From: Comamonadaceae bacterium
Lineage (GTDB): Bacteria; Pseudomonadota; Gammaproteobacteria; Burkholderiales; Burkholderiaceae_C
Direction: 5' to 3'
Length of the DNA stretch: 64,000 nt
Assembly (NCBI GenBank): GCA_027484105.1
Contig: JAIXUG010000014.1
Span: forward strand, 62,001 to 126,000
This document shows positions 9,301-19,147 of this stretch, one piece after another; position 1 is the first letter of the stretch, and the number at the start of each line of letters is the position of its first letter. The notes beneath the pieces were generated by a model. That model made no database searches. It saw only the letters and a program-made list of their open reading frames with translations, and had not been told where the DNA came from. The translations under genes and the position numbers were made by a program.

Positions 9301-9303
9301 TCC

Positions 9304-10134
9304 ATGGCGTTCACAACCACCAACTTTGTGAACAATCTCAAATTGGCTTGCAGTTATTTCCCCTCGGTATCTGAGGTCTCCCGCAAGGTTGGCATTAACC
9401 GTCAGCAGTTCATGCGCTACCTGGCTGGGGAGTCATTTCCATCGCGACACAATTTGCGTAAACTTTGCGATTTGTTTGGTGTGGATGAATATGAGTTGCT
9501 CATGCCTGTGCACCAGTTTCGCAATTTGTTGAGGCTGAAAAAAGAGCGGGACGATGGCTTGGTCAAGTTGCCGCCCTTGTTGCCACCATTGTTGCAGTTG
9601 GTTCAGCGCCAACGTGCAGAGCTGAGCAAAAATCTGGGTTATTTTCATGTTTACTACTTGTCCGCATCCAGACCGGGATCTGTGCTCAAGTCGCTGATCC
9701 ATATTTATGAGTGGCAAGAGTTCACGCTGTACAAAAGAATAGAGCGCCTGAAAACACCGGGGAGCAAAGGTCAGGCCGAGTTGTACAAGTACTCCGGTAT
9801 GGTTGGCGTGGTGGGCGACAGGCTCCATCTGATTGACCAGGAAACGCTTACGGGCAGCGAGTTAACACATACGATTCTCTACCCCAGTTACCGTAATCGG
9901 ATCACATACCTGACAGGCCTGACTGTTGGCGTATCAGGCAACGATGCCCATCGCCCTTCTGCTTCACGCATTGCATTGGAATATGCTGGTAACACGGTGA
10001 ACCTTCGTCGCGCTATTGCCGACTGTGGGCTGTTCACGCCCGAAGATCCTGCTGTACCTTTAATTGTTTCCCGATACCTGTGTCAGCCTGGTGCAGTGGA
10101 TGGGGTGGGTCCGTTGCAGGCCTTGCCCTTGTGA
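9304..10134 (+). CDS. XRE-type helix-turn-helix regulator with C-terminal effector-like domain
   Basis: 276 residues from ATG 9304 (MAFTTTNFVNNLK); an upstream in-frame ATG at 9229 would add 25 residues that look unlike the family. The DNA-binding part spans residues about 15-60: SEVSRKVGINRQQFMRYLAG followed by PSRHNLRKLCDLFGVDEYEL. The remaining 200 residues (for example YKYSGMVGVVGDRLHLIDQ) have no domain I can name and may sense a ligand. It is transcribed away from the importer/asparaginase operon across a gap with repeated half-sites, so it is the likely local regulator. Its stop lies 20 bases from the convergent glutamate dehydrogenase stop. Confidence 0.85.
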   Translation: MAFTTTNFVNNLKLACSYFPSVSEVSRKVGINRQQFMRYLAGESFPSRHNLRKLCDLFGVDEYELLMPVHQFRNLLRLKKERDDGLVKLPPLLPPLLQLVQRQRAELSKNLGYFHVYYLSASRPGSVLKSLIHIYEWQEFTLYKRIERLKTPGSKGQAELYKYSGMVGVVGDRLHLIDQETLTGSELTHTILYPSYRNRITYLTGLTVGVSGNDAHRPSASRIALEYAGNTVNLRRAIADCGLFTPEDPAVPLIVSRYLCQPGAVDGVGPLQALPL

Positions 10135-10154
10135 CCGCTTGCCGTAGTCTGTAT

Positions 10155-11465
<1,311 letters not shown>

Positions 11466-11752
11466 AATGAGTCACCTTTGTTGAAACTGACGGCTTGTCA
11501 GTGGTGCAAATGCTAGTTCGCAGATCTTGGCCTGTCCAAGGCCACTTGGCCGTCATTTCATGCACTTAACGCATAACCCTGGGTTATTCGTGGGTGCCTT
11601 GCAAGCTGCAACGCCCAGGGTCTTGTCCATTTTTGTGAGGGCCGCACAGATGAAGCACTGCCTGTAAAATCAGCAACTACAGCCGACCCCGCAGCAGGTC
11701 GACGCCGTGGCGCAGGCAGCGCCCATTTTTGGCCTTCAAAGGGCAGAACCTC

Positions 11753-13723
11753 ATGCTTTACCCTCAAGAATTCGACGTGATCGTGGTCGGTGGTGGCCAT
11801 GCCGGAACCGAAGCCGCGTTGGCGGCCGCCCGCATGGGTTGCAAAACGCTTTTGCTCAGCCACAACATCGAGACGCTCGGGCAGATGAGTTGCAACCCCA
11901 GCATCGGCGGCATTGGCAAGGGCCATTTGGTCAAGGAGGTCGATGCGCTGGGCGGCGCCATGGCCTTGGCCACCGACGAAGGCGGCATCCAGTTCCGCAT
12001 CCTCAACAGCTCCAAAGGCCCGGCCGTGCGCGCCACCCGCGCCCAGGCCGACCGCATTTTGTACAAAGCCGCCATCCGCCGCATGCTCGAAAACCAGCCC
12101 AATTTGTGGCTGTTCCAGCAAGCGGTGGACGACCTGATGGTGGAGGGCGACCGGGTGGTGGGTGCCGTCACGCAGGTGGGCATCCGCTTCCGTTCGCGCA
12201 CGGTGGTGCTGACGGCAGGCACGTTTTTGGACGGCAAGATCCATGTGGGTCTGCAGAACTATTCGGCGGGCCGTGCGGGGGACCCGCCGGCGGTCAGCCT
12301 GTCGGCGCGCTTGAAAGAACTGAAGCTGCCGCAAGGGCGCCTCAAAACCGGCACACCACCACGGCTGGACGGTCGCACTATTGATTTTTCAAAATGCGCC
12401 GAGCAGCCCGGTGACGGTGTACCCGGCGGCATGAACCCCGAGGGCGGGGTGCCGGTGTTCAGCTTCATGGGCAAGGCCGCCATGCACCCCCAGCAGGTGC
12501 CGTGCTGGATCACCCACACCAACGAGCGCACGCACGAGATCATCCGCTCGGGCTTTGACCGCAGCCCCATGTTCACCGGCAAGATCGAGGGCGTGGGCCC
12601 GCGCTATTGCCCGAGTGTGGAAGACAAGATCAACCGCTTTGCCGACAAGGACAGCCACCAGATTTTTCTGGAGCCCGAAGGCTTGACGACCCACGAGTAT
12701 TACCCCAACGGCATCTCGACCAGTTTGCCCTTCGACATCCAGTACGCGCTGGTGCGCTCGATGAAGGGGCTGGAGAACTGCCACATTTTGCGGCCCGGTT
12801 ACGCCATCGAATACGACTACTTTGACCCGCGTTCGCTGAAAAACAGTTTCGAAACGCAGCAAATCCGTGGCTTGTTTTTTGCGGGGCAGATCAACGGCAC
12901 CACCGGCTACGAAGAGGCGGCCGCCCAGGGTTTGTTCGCGGGCATCAATGCTGCGCTGCAATGCCGGGGCGAAGCGCCTTGGTTGCCCACGCGCGACCAG
13001 GCGTATCTGGGGGTGCTGGTGGATGACTTGGTCACCCAAGGCGTCACCGAGCCCTACCGCATGTTCACCAGCCGGGCCGAGTTCCGCCTGCAACTGCGTG
13101 AAGATAATGCCGACGCCCGCTTGACCGAAGTGGGGCGGCAGATGGGCTTGGTCGACGACGCGCGCTGGGATGCATTCAGCCGCAAACGCGACGCTGTTTC
13201 ACGTGAAACAGAACGCCTGAAGTCCACCTGGGTGAACCCGCGCAACTTGCCTGCCGAAGAGTCGGTGCGGGTGTTGGGCAAAGCCATTGAGCACGAACAC
13301 AACCTGTTTGACCTGTTGCGAAGACCCAATGTTTCATACCCCAGCCTGATGTCGCTGGATGGTGGGCGGATGGCCAGCGCCGATGTTTCACGTGAAACCT
13401 TGGGCGACTTGAGTGTCCCGGTGATCGAACAGGTGGAGATTGCCGCCAAGTATTCTGGCTACATCGATCGCCAAAAGGGCGAAGTGGAGCGGGCAGCTTT
13501 TTATGAACACCTGCGCTTGCCCGAAAACCTGGACTACATGCAGGTGTCGGCCCTGTCCATTGAGGCCCGACAAAAGTTGGCCAAACACCGCCCCGAAACC
13601 TTGGGCCAGGCTTCGCGCATCTCGGGCATCACGCCCGCCAGTGTTTCGCTGTTGTTGATCCACCTGAAGAAGGGGGGCTTCAAGGGCTTCATGCAGGCGG
13701 CCGAAGAAGGCGCGCAGGCATGA
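11753..13723 (+). CDS. mnmG: tRNA uridine-5-carboxymethylaminomethyl modification enzyme MnmG (GidA)
   Basis: 656 residues from ATG 11753, preceded by an AAGGG ribosome site; an in-frame ATG at 11729 is less likely. The FAD-binding motif [19 protein letters not shown] is at residues about 10-28, and the Cys-containing block [13 protein letters not shown] follows. With MnmE it makes cmnm5U34 in several tRNAs. The C-terminal SGYIDRQ region and the GGFKGF tail are typical. The stop overlaps the rsmG start (ATGA), so the two are coupled. Two parS sequences sit inside this gene, read as VSRET in the protein, so chromosome segregation sites constrain this coding sequence. The gap before it (11466-11752) holds a small inverted repeat ATAACC/GGTTAT at 11573-11587 and no gene I can see. 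Confidence 0.97.
   Translation: MLYPQEFDVIVVGGGHAGTEAALAAARMGCKTLLLSHNIETLGQMSCNPSIGGIGKGHLVKEVDALGGAMALATDEGGIQFRILNSSKGPAVRATRAQADRILYKAAIRRMLENQPNLWLFQQAVDDLMVEGDRVVGAVTQVGIRFRSRTVVLTAGTFLDGKIHVGLQNYSAGRAGDPPAVSLSARLKELKLPQGRLKTGTPPRLDGRTIDFSKCAEQPGDGVPGGMNPEGGVPVFSFMGKAAMHPQQVPCWITHTNERTHEIIRSGFDRSPMFTGKIEGVGPRYCPSVEDKINRFADKDSHQIFLEPEGLTTHEYYPNGISTSLPFDIQYALVRSMKGLENCHILRPGYAIEYDYFDPRSLKNSFETQQIRGLFFAGQINGTTGYEEAAAQGLFAGINAALQCRGEAPWLPTRDQAYLGVLVDDLVTQGVTEPYRMFTSRAEFRLQLREDNADARLTEVGRQMGLVDDARWDAFSRKRDAVSRETERLKSTWVNPRNLPAEESVRVLGKAIEHEHNLFDLLRRPNVSYPSLMSLDGGRMASADVSRETLGDLSVPVIEQVEIAAKYSGYIDRQKGEVERAAFYEHLRLPENLDYMQVSALSIEARQKLAKHRPETLGQASRISGITPASVSLLLIHLKKGGFKGFMQAAEEGAQA
13195..13210. 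promoter_or_regulatory. parS site 1 (perfect 16-bp palindrome)
   Basis: TGTTTCACGTGAAACA, the exact parS consensus bound by ParB. It lies in the mnmG coding sequence, 2 kb upstream of parA. Confidence 0.93.
13384..13399. promoter_or_regulatory. parS site 2 (15 of 16 match)
   Basis: TGTTTCACGTGAAACC inside mnmG. It differs from the palindrome only at the last base. Confidence 0.88.
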
Positions 13724-14367
13724 GCCTGGATTTGGAAGCCGGCTTGCGCGCTGGCGCCCAGGCCTTGGGTTTGGTGTTGTCGGACGAACAATTCCAGCGC
13801 CTGCTGGACTACACGGCGCTGATCCAAAAATGGAACAAGGTCTATAACCTGACGGCTTTGCGAGACCCGTCCGACATGTTGACCCACCATCTGCTGGACA
13901 GTCTGACGGCCATTGCACCTTTGTCCCGCCACACCCGGGGCCAAGCGACCAAGGTGCTGGATGTGGGTTCGGGCGGCGGTTTGCCGGGCGTGGTCCTTGC
14001 CATTTGCATGCCCGAATTGAACGTGAGTTGTGTGGATACCGTGGCCAAAAAAGCGGCCTTTGTCCAACAGGTGGCGGTCAGCCTGAAACTGCCCAATTTG
14101 CGGGGCATCCACGCCCGCGTTGAGTCTTTGACCGACCCTTATCAGGTCATTTGCTCCCGAGCTTTTGCGTCCTTGCCTGACTTTGTGACCTGGTCGCGCT
14201 CGGCCTTGGCGGAGGGTGGGGTGTGGATGGCCATGAAGGGCAAGCACCCGCAAGACGAAATCGACGCTTTGCCCGCCGATGTGAAAGTGTTTCACGTGGA
14301 ACCATTGACGGTGCCAGGGCTGGATGTGGAGCGGTGCATGGTGTGGATGCGACCAGAGCCAAACTGA
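13720..14367 (+). CDS. rsmG: 16S rRNA (guanine527-N7) methyltransferase RsmG (GidB)
   Basis: 215 residues, the usual length. The SAM-binding motif [12 protein letters not shown] is near residues 84-95. It is preceded by the family block [20 protein letters not shown]. It methylates N7 of G527 in 16S rRNA. The start overlaps the mnmG stop. A degenerate parS lies in its 3' part at 14288-14303. Confidence 0.96.
   Translation: MSLDLEAGLRAGAQALGLVLSDEQFQRLLDYTALIQKWNKVYNLTALRDPSDMLTHHLLDSLTAIAPLSRHTRGQATKVLDVGSGGGLPGVVLAICMPELNVSCVDTVAKKAAFVQQVAVSLKLPNLRGIHARVESLTDPYQVICSRAFASLPDFVTWSRSALAEGGVWMAMKGKHPQDEIDALPADVKVFHVEPLTVPGLDVERCMVWMRPEPN
14288..14303. promoter_or_regulatory. Degenerate parS-like site 3 (14 of 16 match)
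   Basis: TGTTTCACGTGGAACC within rsmG. Two bases differ from the consensus, so binding may be weaker. Confidence 0.65.
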
Positions 14368-14442
14368 AAATCTGCTTGGATGGGCCCAGTTGCCGCATCC
14401 CATCGCGAGGTGGCCCAAGTTGTTTTTCCGTGGTTTAGGGCA

Positions 14443-14458
14443 TGTTTCACGTGAAACA
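14443..14458. promoter_or_regulatory. parS site 4 (perfect 16-bp palindrome)
   Basis: TGTTTCACGTGAAACA in the 163-base gap between rsmG and the LysE-type gene, about 700 bases before parA. Confidence 0.93.
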
Positions 14459-14530
14459 GAACCCCGAAGGCCTGCGTCGGCGGGCGCCCCATCACTTACA
14501 CTCGCAAGAACCCACCCAGAAAGAAAGCCC

Positions 14531-15148
14531 ATGTTTTTTGGCATTTCAGATTACGGATCCTTCGTCGCCGCCATCGTCGTGTTCTTGGCCATTCCCGGCC
14601 CCGGCAATCTGGCGCTGATCACCTCCACCAGCAAGGGTGGGATTGCCGGGGGTTTGGGTGCCACGCTGGGCGTGATCGCCGGGGACCAGGCCTTGATGTG
14701 GATGGCGGTGGCCGGTGTGGCCACGGTGTTGGCCACCTACCCGGCGGCATTTGTGGCTGTGCAGTGGATGGGTGCCCTGTATTTGGCTTGGTTGGGTTGG
14801 ATGATGTTGGTGGCCAAGCCAGGCGATGCCCCCGTGCTGAACATTCGCCCTCGCCAGTATTTTCAGCAGGCCTTGGCCATCACCTTGCTCAACCCCAAGG
14901 CGATTGTGTTTTACATGGCGTTTTTCCCTTTGTTTGTGGACCCTAGCGTTCATCAGGGCTGGATCAGTTTTGCCGTGATGGCTGCAACCATTGCTGCTCT
15001 GACGTTTTTGTATGGTTTGGGCATGACTTTGCTGACATTCCATTTGGCCTCGCGCATGCGCGCAAACCCCCGCATTGGACGCTGGCTGGAAAAGCTGGCG
15101 GGCATTTTTCTCATTGGTTTTGGCGTCAAGCTGGCCATTTCCAAATAA
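14531..15148 (+). CDS. LysE/RhtB family amino acid exporter
   Basis: 205 residues from ATG 14531. The N-terminal FLAIPGPGNLALITSTSKGG is the classic LysE/RhtB signature. Five or six hydrophobic spans follow, and LNPKAIVFYMAFFPLFVDP is the second conserved block. It is an inner-membrane exporter of amino acids or homoserine lactone-like compounds. It lies 15 bases before parA, in the partition gene cluster. The substrate is not known. Confidence 0.93.
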   Translation: MFFGISDYGSFVAAIVVFLAIPGPGNLALITSTSKGGIAGGLGATLGVIAGDQALMWMAVAGVATVLATYPAAFVAVQWMGALYLAWLGWMMLVAKPGDAPVLNIRPRQYFQQALAITLLNPKAIVFYMAFFPLFVDPSVHQGWISFAVMAATIAALTFLYGLGMTLLTFHLASRMRANPRIGRWLEKLAGIFLIGFGVKLAISK

Positions 15149-15163
15149 ATTGGACGACTCACC

Positions 15164-15934
15164 ATGGCCAAAATCATTTGCATTGCCAACCAAAAAGGGG
15201 GCGTCGGCAAAACCACCACCACGGTCAATCTCGCAGCAGGTTTGGCCAAAATTGGTCAGCGGGTTTTGCTGATCGATCTGGACCCCCAAGGCAATGCCAC
15301 CATGGGCTCCGGCATTGACAAGCGAGAGCTTGAGCTGAGCGTTTACGATGTTTTGCTGGAGTCTGCAAGCATCCAGGAAGCGGTGGTCAAGGCCGACAAG
15401 TGCGGTTATGACGTGCTCAGTGCCAACCGAGAGCTGGCCGGAGCCGAAATCGAGCTGGTCCAACTGGGGCACCGCGATCAACGCCTGAAAAACGCCTTGG
15501 TCGCGGCAGATGCCGATTACGACTTTGTGCTGATTGACTGCCCGCCCTCGCTGTCCATGCTCACGCTCAATGGCCTGTGTTCGGCCCATGGCGTGATCGT
15601 GCCCATGCAGTGCGAGTACTTCGCCCTGGAGGGTTTGACCGATCTGGTCAACACCATCAAGCAGGTGCACGCCAACCTGAACAAGCAGCTCAAGATCCTC
15701 GGCCTTTTGCGTGTCATGTTCGACCTCCGCATCACGCTCCAGGTGCAGGTCAGCGATCAGCTCAAGGCCCACTTTGGCAACAAGGTGTTTGACACGGTGA
15801 TTCCGCGCAATGTGCGCCTGGCCGAAGCCCCCAGCTATGGTTTGCCTGGGGTGGTGTTTGACCCCTCGGCCAAGGGCAGTCAGGCCTACGTCGAATTCGC
15901 CCGTGAGTTGGTGCAGCGCGCACCATCGCTGTGA
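15164..15934 (+). CDS. parA: Chromosome partitioning ATPase ParA (Soj)
   Basis: 256 residues. The deviant Walker A motif QKGGVGKTTTTVNLAAGLA is at residues about 9-27. The Walker B-like DFVLIDCPPSLSMLTLNGL follows. It lacks the N-terminal DNA-binding extension of plasmid ParA proteins, so it is the chromosomal Soj type. It works with ParB and the nearby parS sites to separate newly copied origins. The next gene begins at the base after its stop. Confidence 0.96.
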   Translation: MAKIICIANQKGGVGKTTTTVNLAAGLAKIGQRVLLIDLDPQGNATMGSGIDKRELELSVYDVLLESASIQEAVVKADKCGYDVLSANRELAGAEIELVQLGHRDQRLKNALVAADADYDFVLIDCPPSLSMLTLNGLCSAHGVIVPMQCEYFALEGLTDLVNTIKQVHANLNKQLKILGLLRVMFDLRITLQVQVSDQLKAHFGNKVFDTVIPRNVRLAEAPSYGLPGVVFDPSAKGSQAYVEFARELVQRAPSL

Positions 15935-16471
15935 ATGTCCGCCACCGTCTTGATCTTGCCCGGCTGGCAGGGCAGCGGCCCCGAGCATTGGCAAATGCGC
16001 TGGGCGCGCTTGCATGCGTACACCGTGGTCGAACAAAACGATTGGCTGAACCCTCTGCGCGGAGATTGGATGGCCCGTTTGGACGAAGCCGTCATCGACT
16101 CGCCCGGTCCTGTGGTGTTCGTGGCGCACAGTTTGGGCTGCATTTTGGTGACCGCTTGGGCCGCCACCTCCCGCCACACCGGCCGTGTGCAGGGCGCGCT
16201 GTTGGTGGCCCCCGGCGATACCGAAGTGCCCCACATGCAAGACAGGTTGCCCGGTTGGTCGCCCGTGTTGCGTCAGCGCCTGCCTTTCAAAAGCATCGTG
16301 GTGGCCAGCCGTGACGACCCGTATTGCGCACTTGCTCGGGCCGAGGCTTGGGCCCGGGACTGGGGCAGCCGGTGGGTGGACCTGGGCAAAGCGGGGCACA
16401 TCAATGCAGATTCATCGTTGGGCGACTGGCCACAAGGCCATGCCCTCTTGCCAACACTCTTGAAGGATTGA
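15935..16471 (+). CDS. Small alpha/beta hydrolase (RBBP9/YdeN family) between parA and parB
   Basis: 178 residues. It begins ATVLILPGWQGSGPEHW, the standard RBBP9/YdeN opening. The nucleophile elbow is VAHSLGCILV (Ser about residue 68), and the acid and base are likely in SRDDPYC and KAGHIN. It is a predicted cytoplasmic serine hydrolase of unknown substrate. It starts directly after the parA stop and ends 4 bases before parB, so it is co-translated with the partition proteins. Nothing in the sequence ties it to segregation. Confidence 0.88.
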   Translation: MSATVLILPGWQGSGPEHWQMRWARLHAYTVVEQNDWLNPLRGDWMARLDEAVIDSPGPVVFVAHSLGCILVTAWAATSRHTGRVQGALLVAPGDTEVPHMQDRLPGWSPVLRQRLPFKSIVVASRDDPYCALARAEAWARDWGSRWVDLGKAGHINADSSLGDWPQGHALLPTLLKD

Positions 16472-16475
16472 GACC

Positions 16476-17390
16476 ATGGTCACCAAAAAACCCAAAGGAT
16501 TGGGCCGAGGACTGGAAGCCCTGTTGGGCCCCACCGTCGAAGACGTGCCGGATGCGGCTTCCGCCGACAGTGGCTTGCCCAGCCAACTCAAGCTGGACCA
16601 GATGGTGCCGGGCATCTACCAGCCACGCACCCGCATGGACGAAGGCGCTTTGTACGAGCTGGCCGAGTCCATCAAGGCGCAGGGCATCATGCAGCCGATT
16701 CTGGTGCGCCAGCTCACCGAGGGCGAAAACGCGGGCAAGTACGAGATCATTGCGGGCGAGCGGCGCTTTCGGGCCTCGCGCCTGGCAGGCCTGGAGTCGG
16801 TGCCTGTTTTGGTGCGCGACGTGCCCAACGAAGCCGCTGCGGCCATGGCGCTCATCGAAAACATCCAGCGCGAAGACCTCAACCCGCTGGAAGAAGCCCA
16901 GGGTTTGCAGCGCCTGATCAAAGAGTTTGGGCTCACTCACGAAGCGGCTGCGCAGGCGGTTGGCCGCTCGCGCAGCGCGGGCAGCAACTTGCTGCGTTTG
17001 CTCAATTTGACAGAGCCCGTGCAGTCCATGCTGATGGCGGGCGATCTCGACATGGGCCATGCCCGCGCCTTGTTGTCCCTGGACAAAGCGGCGCAAATCA
17101 CTGCGGCCAACCAGATTGCGGCCAAAAAAATGTCGGTGCGCGAAGCCGAAAGCTTGGTCAAAAAACTGGGCGCCGAATTCAATTTGGTGACGCAAAAACC
17201 CAAAAAAGAAAAGTCCCGAGACATTCGCCGCATTGAAGAAGAGCTGTCCGATCTGCTGATGGCCGAGGTGGAGGTTCGTGTGAAAAAACGCGTCAAACGT
17301 TTGGGGCGAATGGAAGAGTTGGGTGAGTTGAGCATCCAGTTTGGCTCATTGGATGAACTCAATGGCTTGATTGACAAACTGCGTGGCTGA
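16476..17390 (+). CDS. parB: Chromosome partitioning protein ParB (Spo0J)
   Basis: 304 residues. The N-terminal ParB/Srx domain contains the CTP-binding block GERRFRASRLAGL. The central helix-turn-helix THEAAAQAVGRSRSAGSNLL reads parS. The C-terminal dimerisation domain is present (VKRLGRMEELGELSIQFGS). It loads at the four parS-like sites located 2-3 kb upstream and spreads along DNA. It starts KKPKGLGRGLEALLG, the ParA-interacting tail typical of Spo0J. Confidence 0.96.
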   Translation: MVTKKPKGLGRGLEALLGPTVEDVPDAASADSGLPSQLKLDQMVPGIYQPRTRMDEGALYELAESIKAQGIMQPILVRQLTEGENAGKYEIIAGERRFRASRLAGLESVPVLVRDVPNEAAAAMALIENIQREDLNPLEEAQGLQRLIKEFGLTHEAAAQAVGRSRSAGSNLLRLLNLTEPVQSMLMAGDLDMGHARALLSLDKAAQITAANQIAAKKMSVREAESLVKKLGAEFNLVTQKPKKEKSRDIRRIEEELSDLLMAEVEVRVKKRVKRLGRMEELGELSIQFGSLDELNGLIDKLRG

Positions 17391-17395
17391 CACCT

Positions 17396-19147
17396 GTGCC
17401 ATCGCCCCTTCATAAGTGGTCCAATGCCTTTTGGCGAACCTTGTTTCGCCCAGAGGGTTTTTTGCGTCAGGAGATGCTCACCATTTATTTGATCCTGGTG
17501 AGCTTCACGACCTTTTTGGGTTATTGGTTCACCCCCATGGAAACGGTGGCCAGGGCCAACCTGGTGGTGTCGGTTCTAGCGGTGTGTTTGTTTGCGGCTG
17601 TCCGCATCCGGGCCATTTTTGACCAACTCGTGCACGCCGTGACGGCGCTTACGGTCCTCTTGACGGTTTTCACAGCCATGCACACGGGCGGCATCAACTC
17701 CACCGCCGTAGTCTGGCTCAATGTTTTGTCGGTCCCGGTTTTGCTGATGTTGGGGCGGGTGGCCACCTTGGTCTGGATCGGCATCGTGTTGCTGGCCATT
17801 CTGGGGCTGACCCTGATGACTTGGTGGGGTTTTGTAGACAGCCATGTGAATCCGTCTTCGTCCGTGGTCACCTGGGCGTACCTTAACCATGTGTTGGCGC
17901 TGCTGAACCTGATGATGGGGGTGCGCATTTATGAACACCTGCACAAGGTGCAATTGCGCAAGCTTAACCAGCGTAACGAAGAACTCAGGGCTACACACGA
18001 GGCGCTGATCCGAGCACAGGCCCACAAAGACGAGTTTGTGGCCGCCGTTGGGCACGAATTACGCACGCCCATGAATGTGATTTTGGGTTTCAACGGCGTG
18101 TTGCGCCGTGAGCTGGCCGATGAGCCCGAACCTTTGGCGGTGGTTGGGCACATCCGTCGTTCGACCGAGCATTTGCTGCAGGTGGTCAACGACATTCTGG
18201 ATTTTTCTCAGTTGCAGGCGGGCAAACTGCGCTTGAACCGGGTGGATTTCGCGCTACAGAACTTGCAGGACGAATTGCAACAACGGCAAGGTGAAAAAGC
18301 ACAAAACAAAGGCTTGGCTTTGCATTTTCAGCGGGACACCCATTTGCCCGAGCGGGTGCACGGAGACCACAACCGTTTGCTTCAGATCCTGAACAACCTG
18401 GTTGACAACGCCATCAAATTCACCCACCAGGGTTCTGTCAGTGTGCGCATGATGGCCCAAGGGGAGTGTTTGCGTTTTGAAGTGCAGGACACCGGACGAG
18501 GCATTCCCCGTGAACGGCAGGCGCACATTTTCCGGCGTTTCGAGCATGCCGATGTGCAGACCAACCGGGCGTATGGCGGCACAGGGCTGGGCTTGACCTT
18601 GTGTGAAAAACTGGTGACGCTGCACGCGGGCCAGATTGGTGTGGACAGCCAGGAGGGGCGTGGTGCCTGCTTTTGGTTTGAAATCCCACTGCAGGCGGCG
18701 CAAAGTCCTGACCAGCGTTCAGCCAATGTCGAGGACAGCTTGTGCGATGAGGCCTTGAGCATCCTGGTGGTGGACGACAACCAGGTCAATCTGATGGTGG
18801 CGCAATTGCAATTGCAAAAATGCTGGCCCAAGGCGCAGATCTCGACGGCGGACAGTGCGGCCAAAGCGCTCAGCTTGGTGGATGAGCATCTGTTCGATGT
18901 GGCCCTCATTGACATGATCATGCCGGACATGGATGGCATGCAGCTCACCCAGCAAATTCGCCTGAATTTCCCGGCCATTGCCGCTCGCATGCCCATTTTG
19001 GCGTTGACTGCGAACACCAATCCTGTGGACCGCGATCGCTGCCTGGCCGCCGGCATGAACGAGGTGTTACACAAGCCCATGGATACGGCCGTTTTGATGC
19101 GCACCGTGGGCCTTTACATCGGATTGGCAAGAGAGGGCAGTTTGTGA
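17396..19147 (+). CDS. Membrane hybrid histidine kinase/response regulator (first of a tandem pair)
   Basis: 583 residues from a GTG 5 bases after parB. About six hydrophobic spans fill residues 28-175 with no large periplasmic domain. A coiled linker leads to HisKA with His220 (GHELRTPMNVILGF). The ATPase domain has NNLVDNAIKF, DTGRGIP and GGTGLGL. A receiver domain follows with its phospho-acceptor Asp at about 506 (ALIDMIMPDMDG). It should autophosphorylate and pass phosphate to its own receiver; no output domain or separate DNA-binding regulator is nearby. The stop overlaps the next kinase start. Confidence 0.93.
   Translation: MPSPLHKWSNAFWRTLFRPEGFLRQEMLTIYLILVSFTTFLGYWFTPMETVARANLVVSVLAVCLFAAVRIRAIFDQLVHAVTALTVLLTVFTAMHTGGINSTAVVWLNVLSVPVLLMLGRVATLVWIGIVLLAILGLTLMTWWGFVDSHVNPSSSVVTWAYLNHVLALLNLMMGVRIYEHLHKVQLRKLNQRNEELRATHEALIRAQAHKDEFVAAVGHELRTPMNVILGFNGVLRRELADEPEPLAVVGHIRRSTEHLLQVVNDILDFSQLQAGKLRLNRVDFALQNLQDELQQRQGEKAQNKGLALHFQRDTHLPERVHGDHNRLLQILNNLVDNAIKFTHQGSVSVRMMAQGECLRFEVQDTGRGIPRERQAHIFRRFEHADVQTNRAYGGTGLGLTLCEKLVTLHAGQIGVDSQEGRGACFWFEIPLQAAQSPDQRSANVEDSLCDEALSILVVDDNQVNLMVAQLQLQKCWPKAQISTADSAAKALSLVDEHLFDVALIDMIMPDMDGMQLTQQIRLNFPAIAARMPILALTANTNPVDRDRCLAAGMNEVLHKPMDTAVLMRTVGLYIGLAREGSL

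Noticed and set aside
14546-16399. 617-codon minus-strand open frame spanning lysE, parA and the hydrolase gene
   Set aside because: It crosses three well-supported plus-strand genes and shows no domain.
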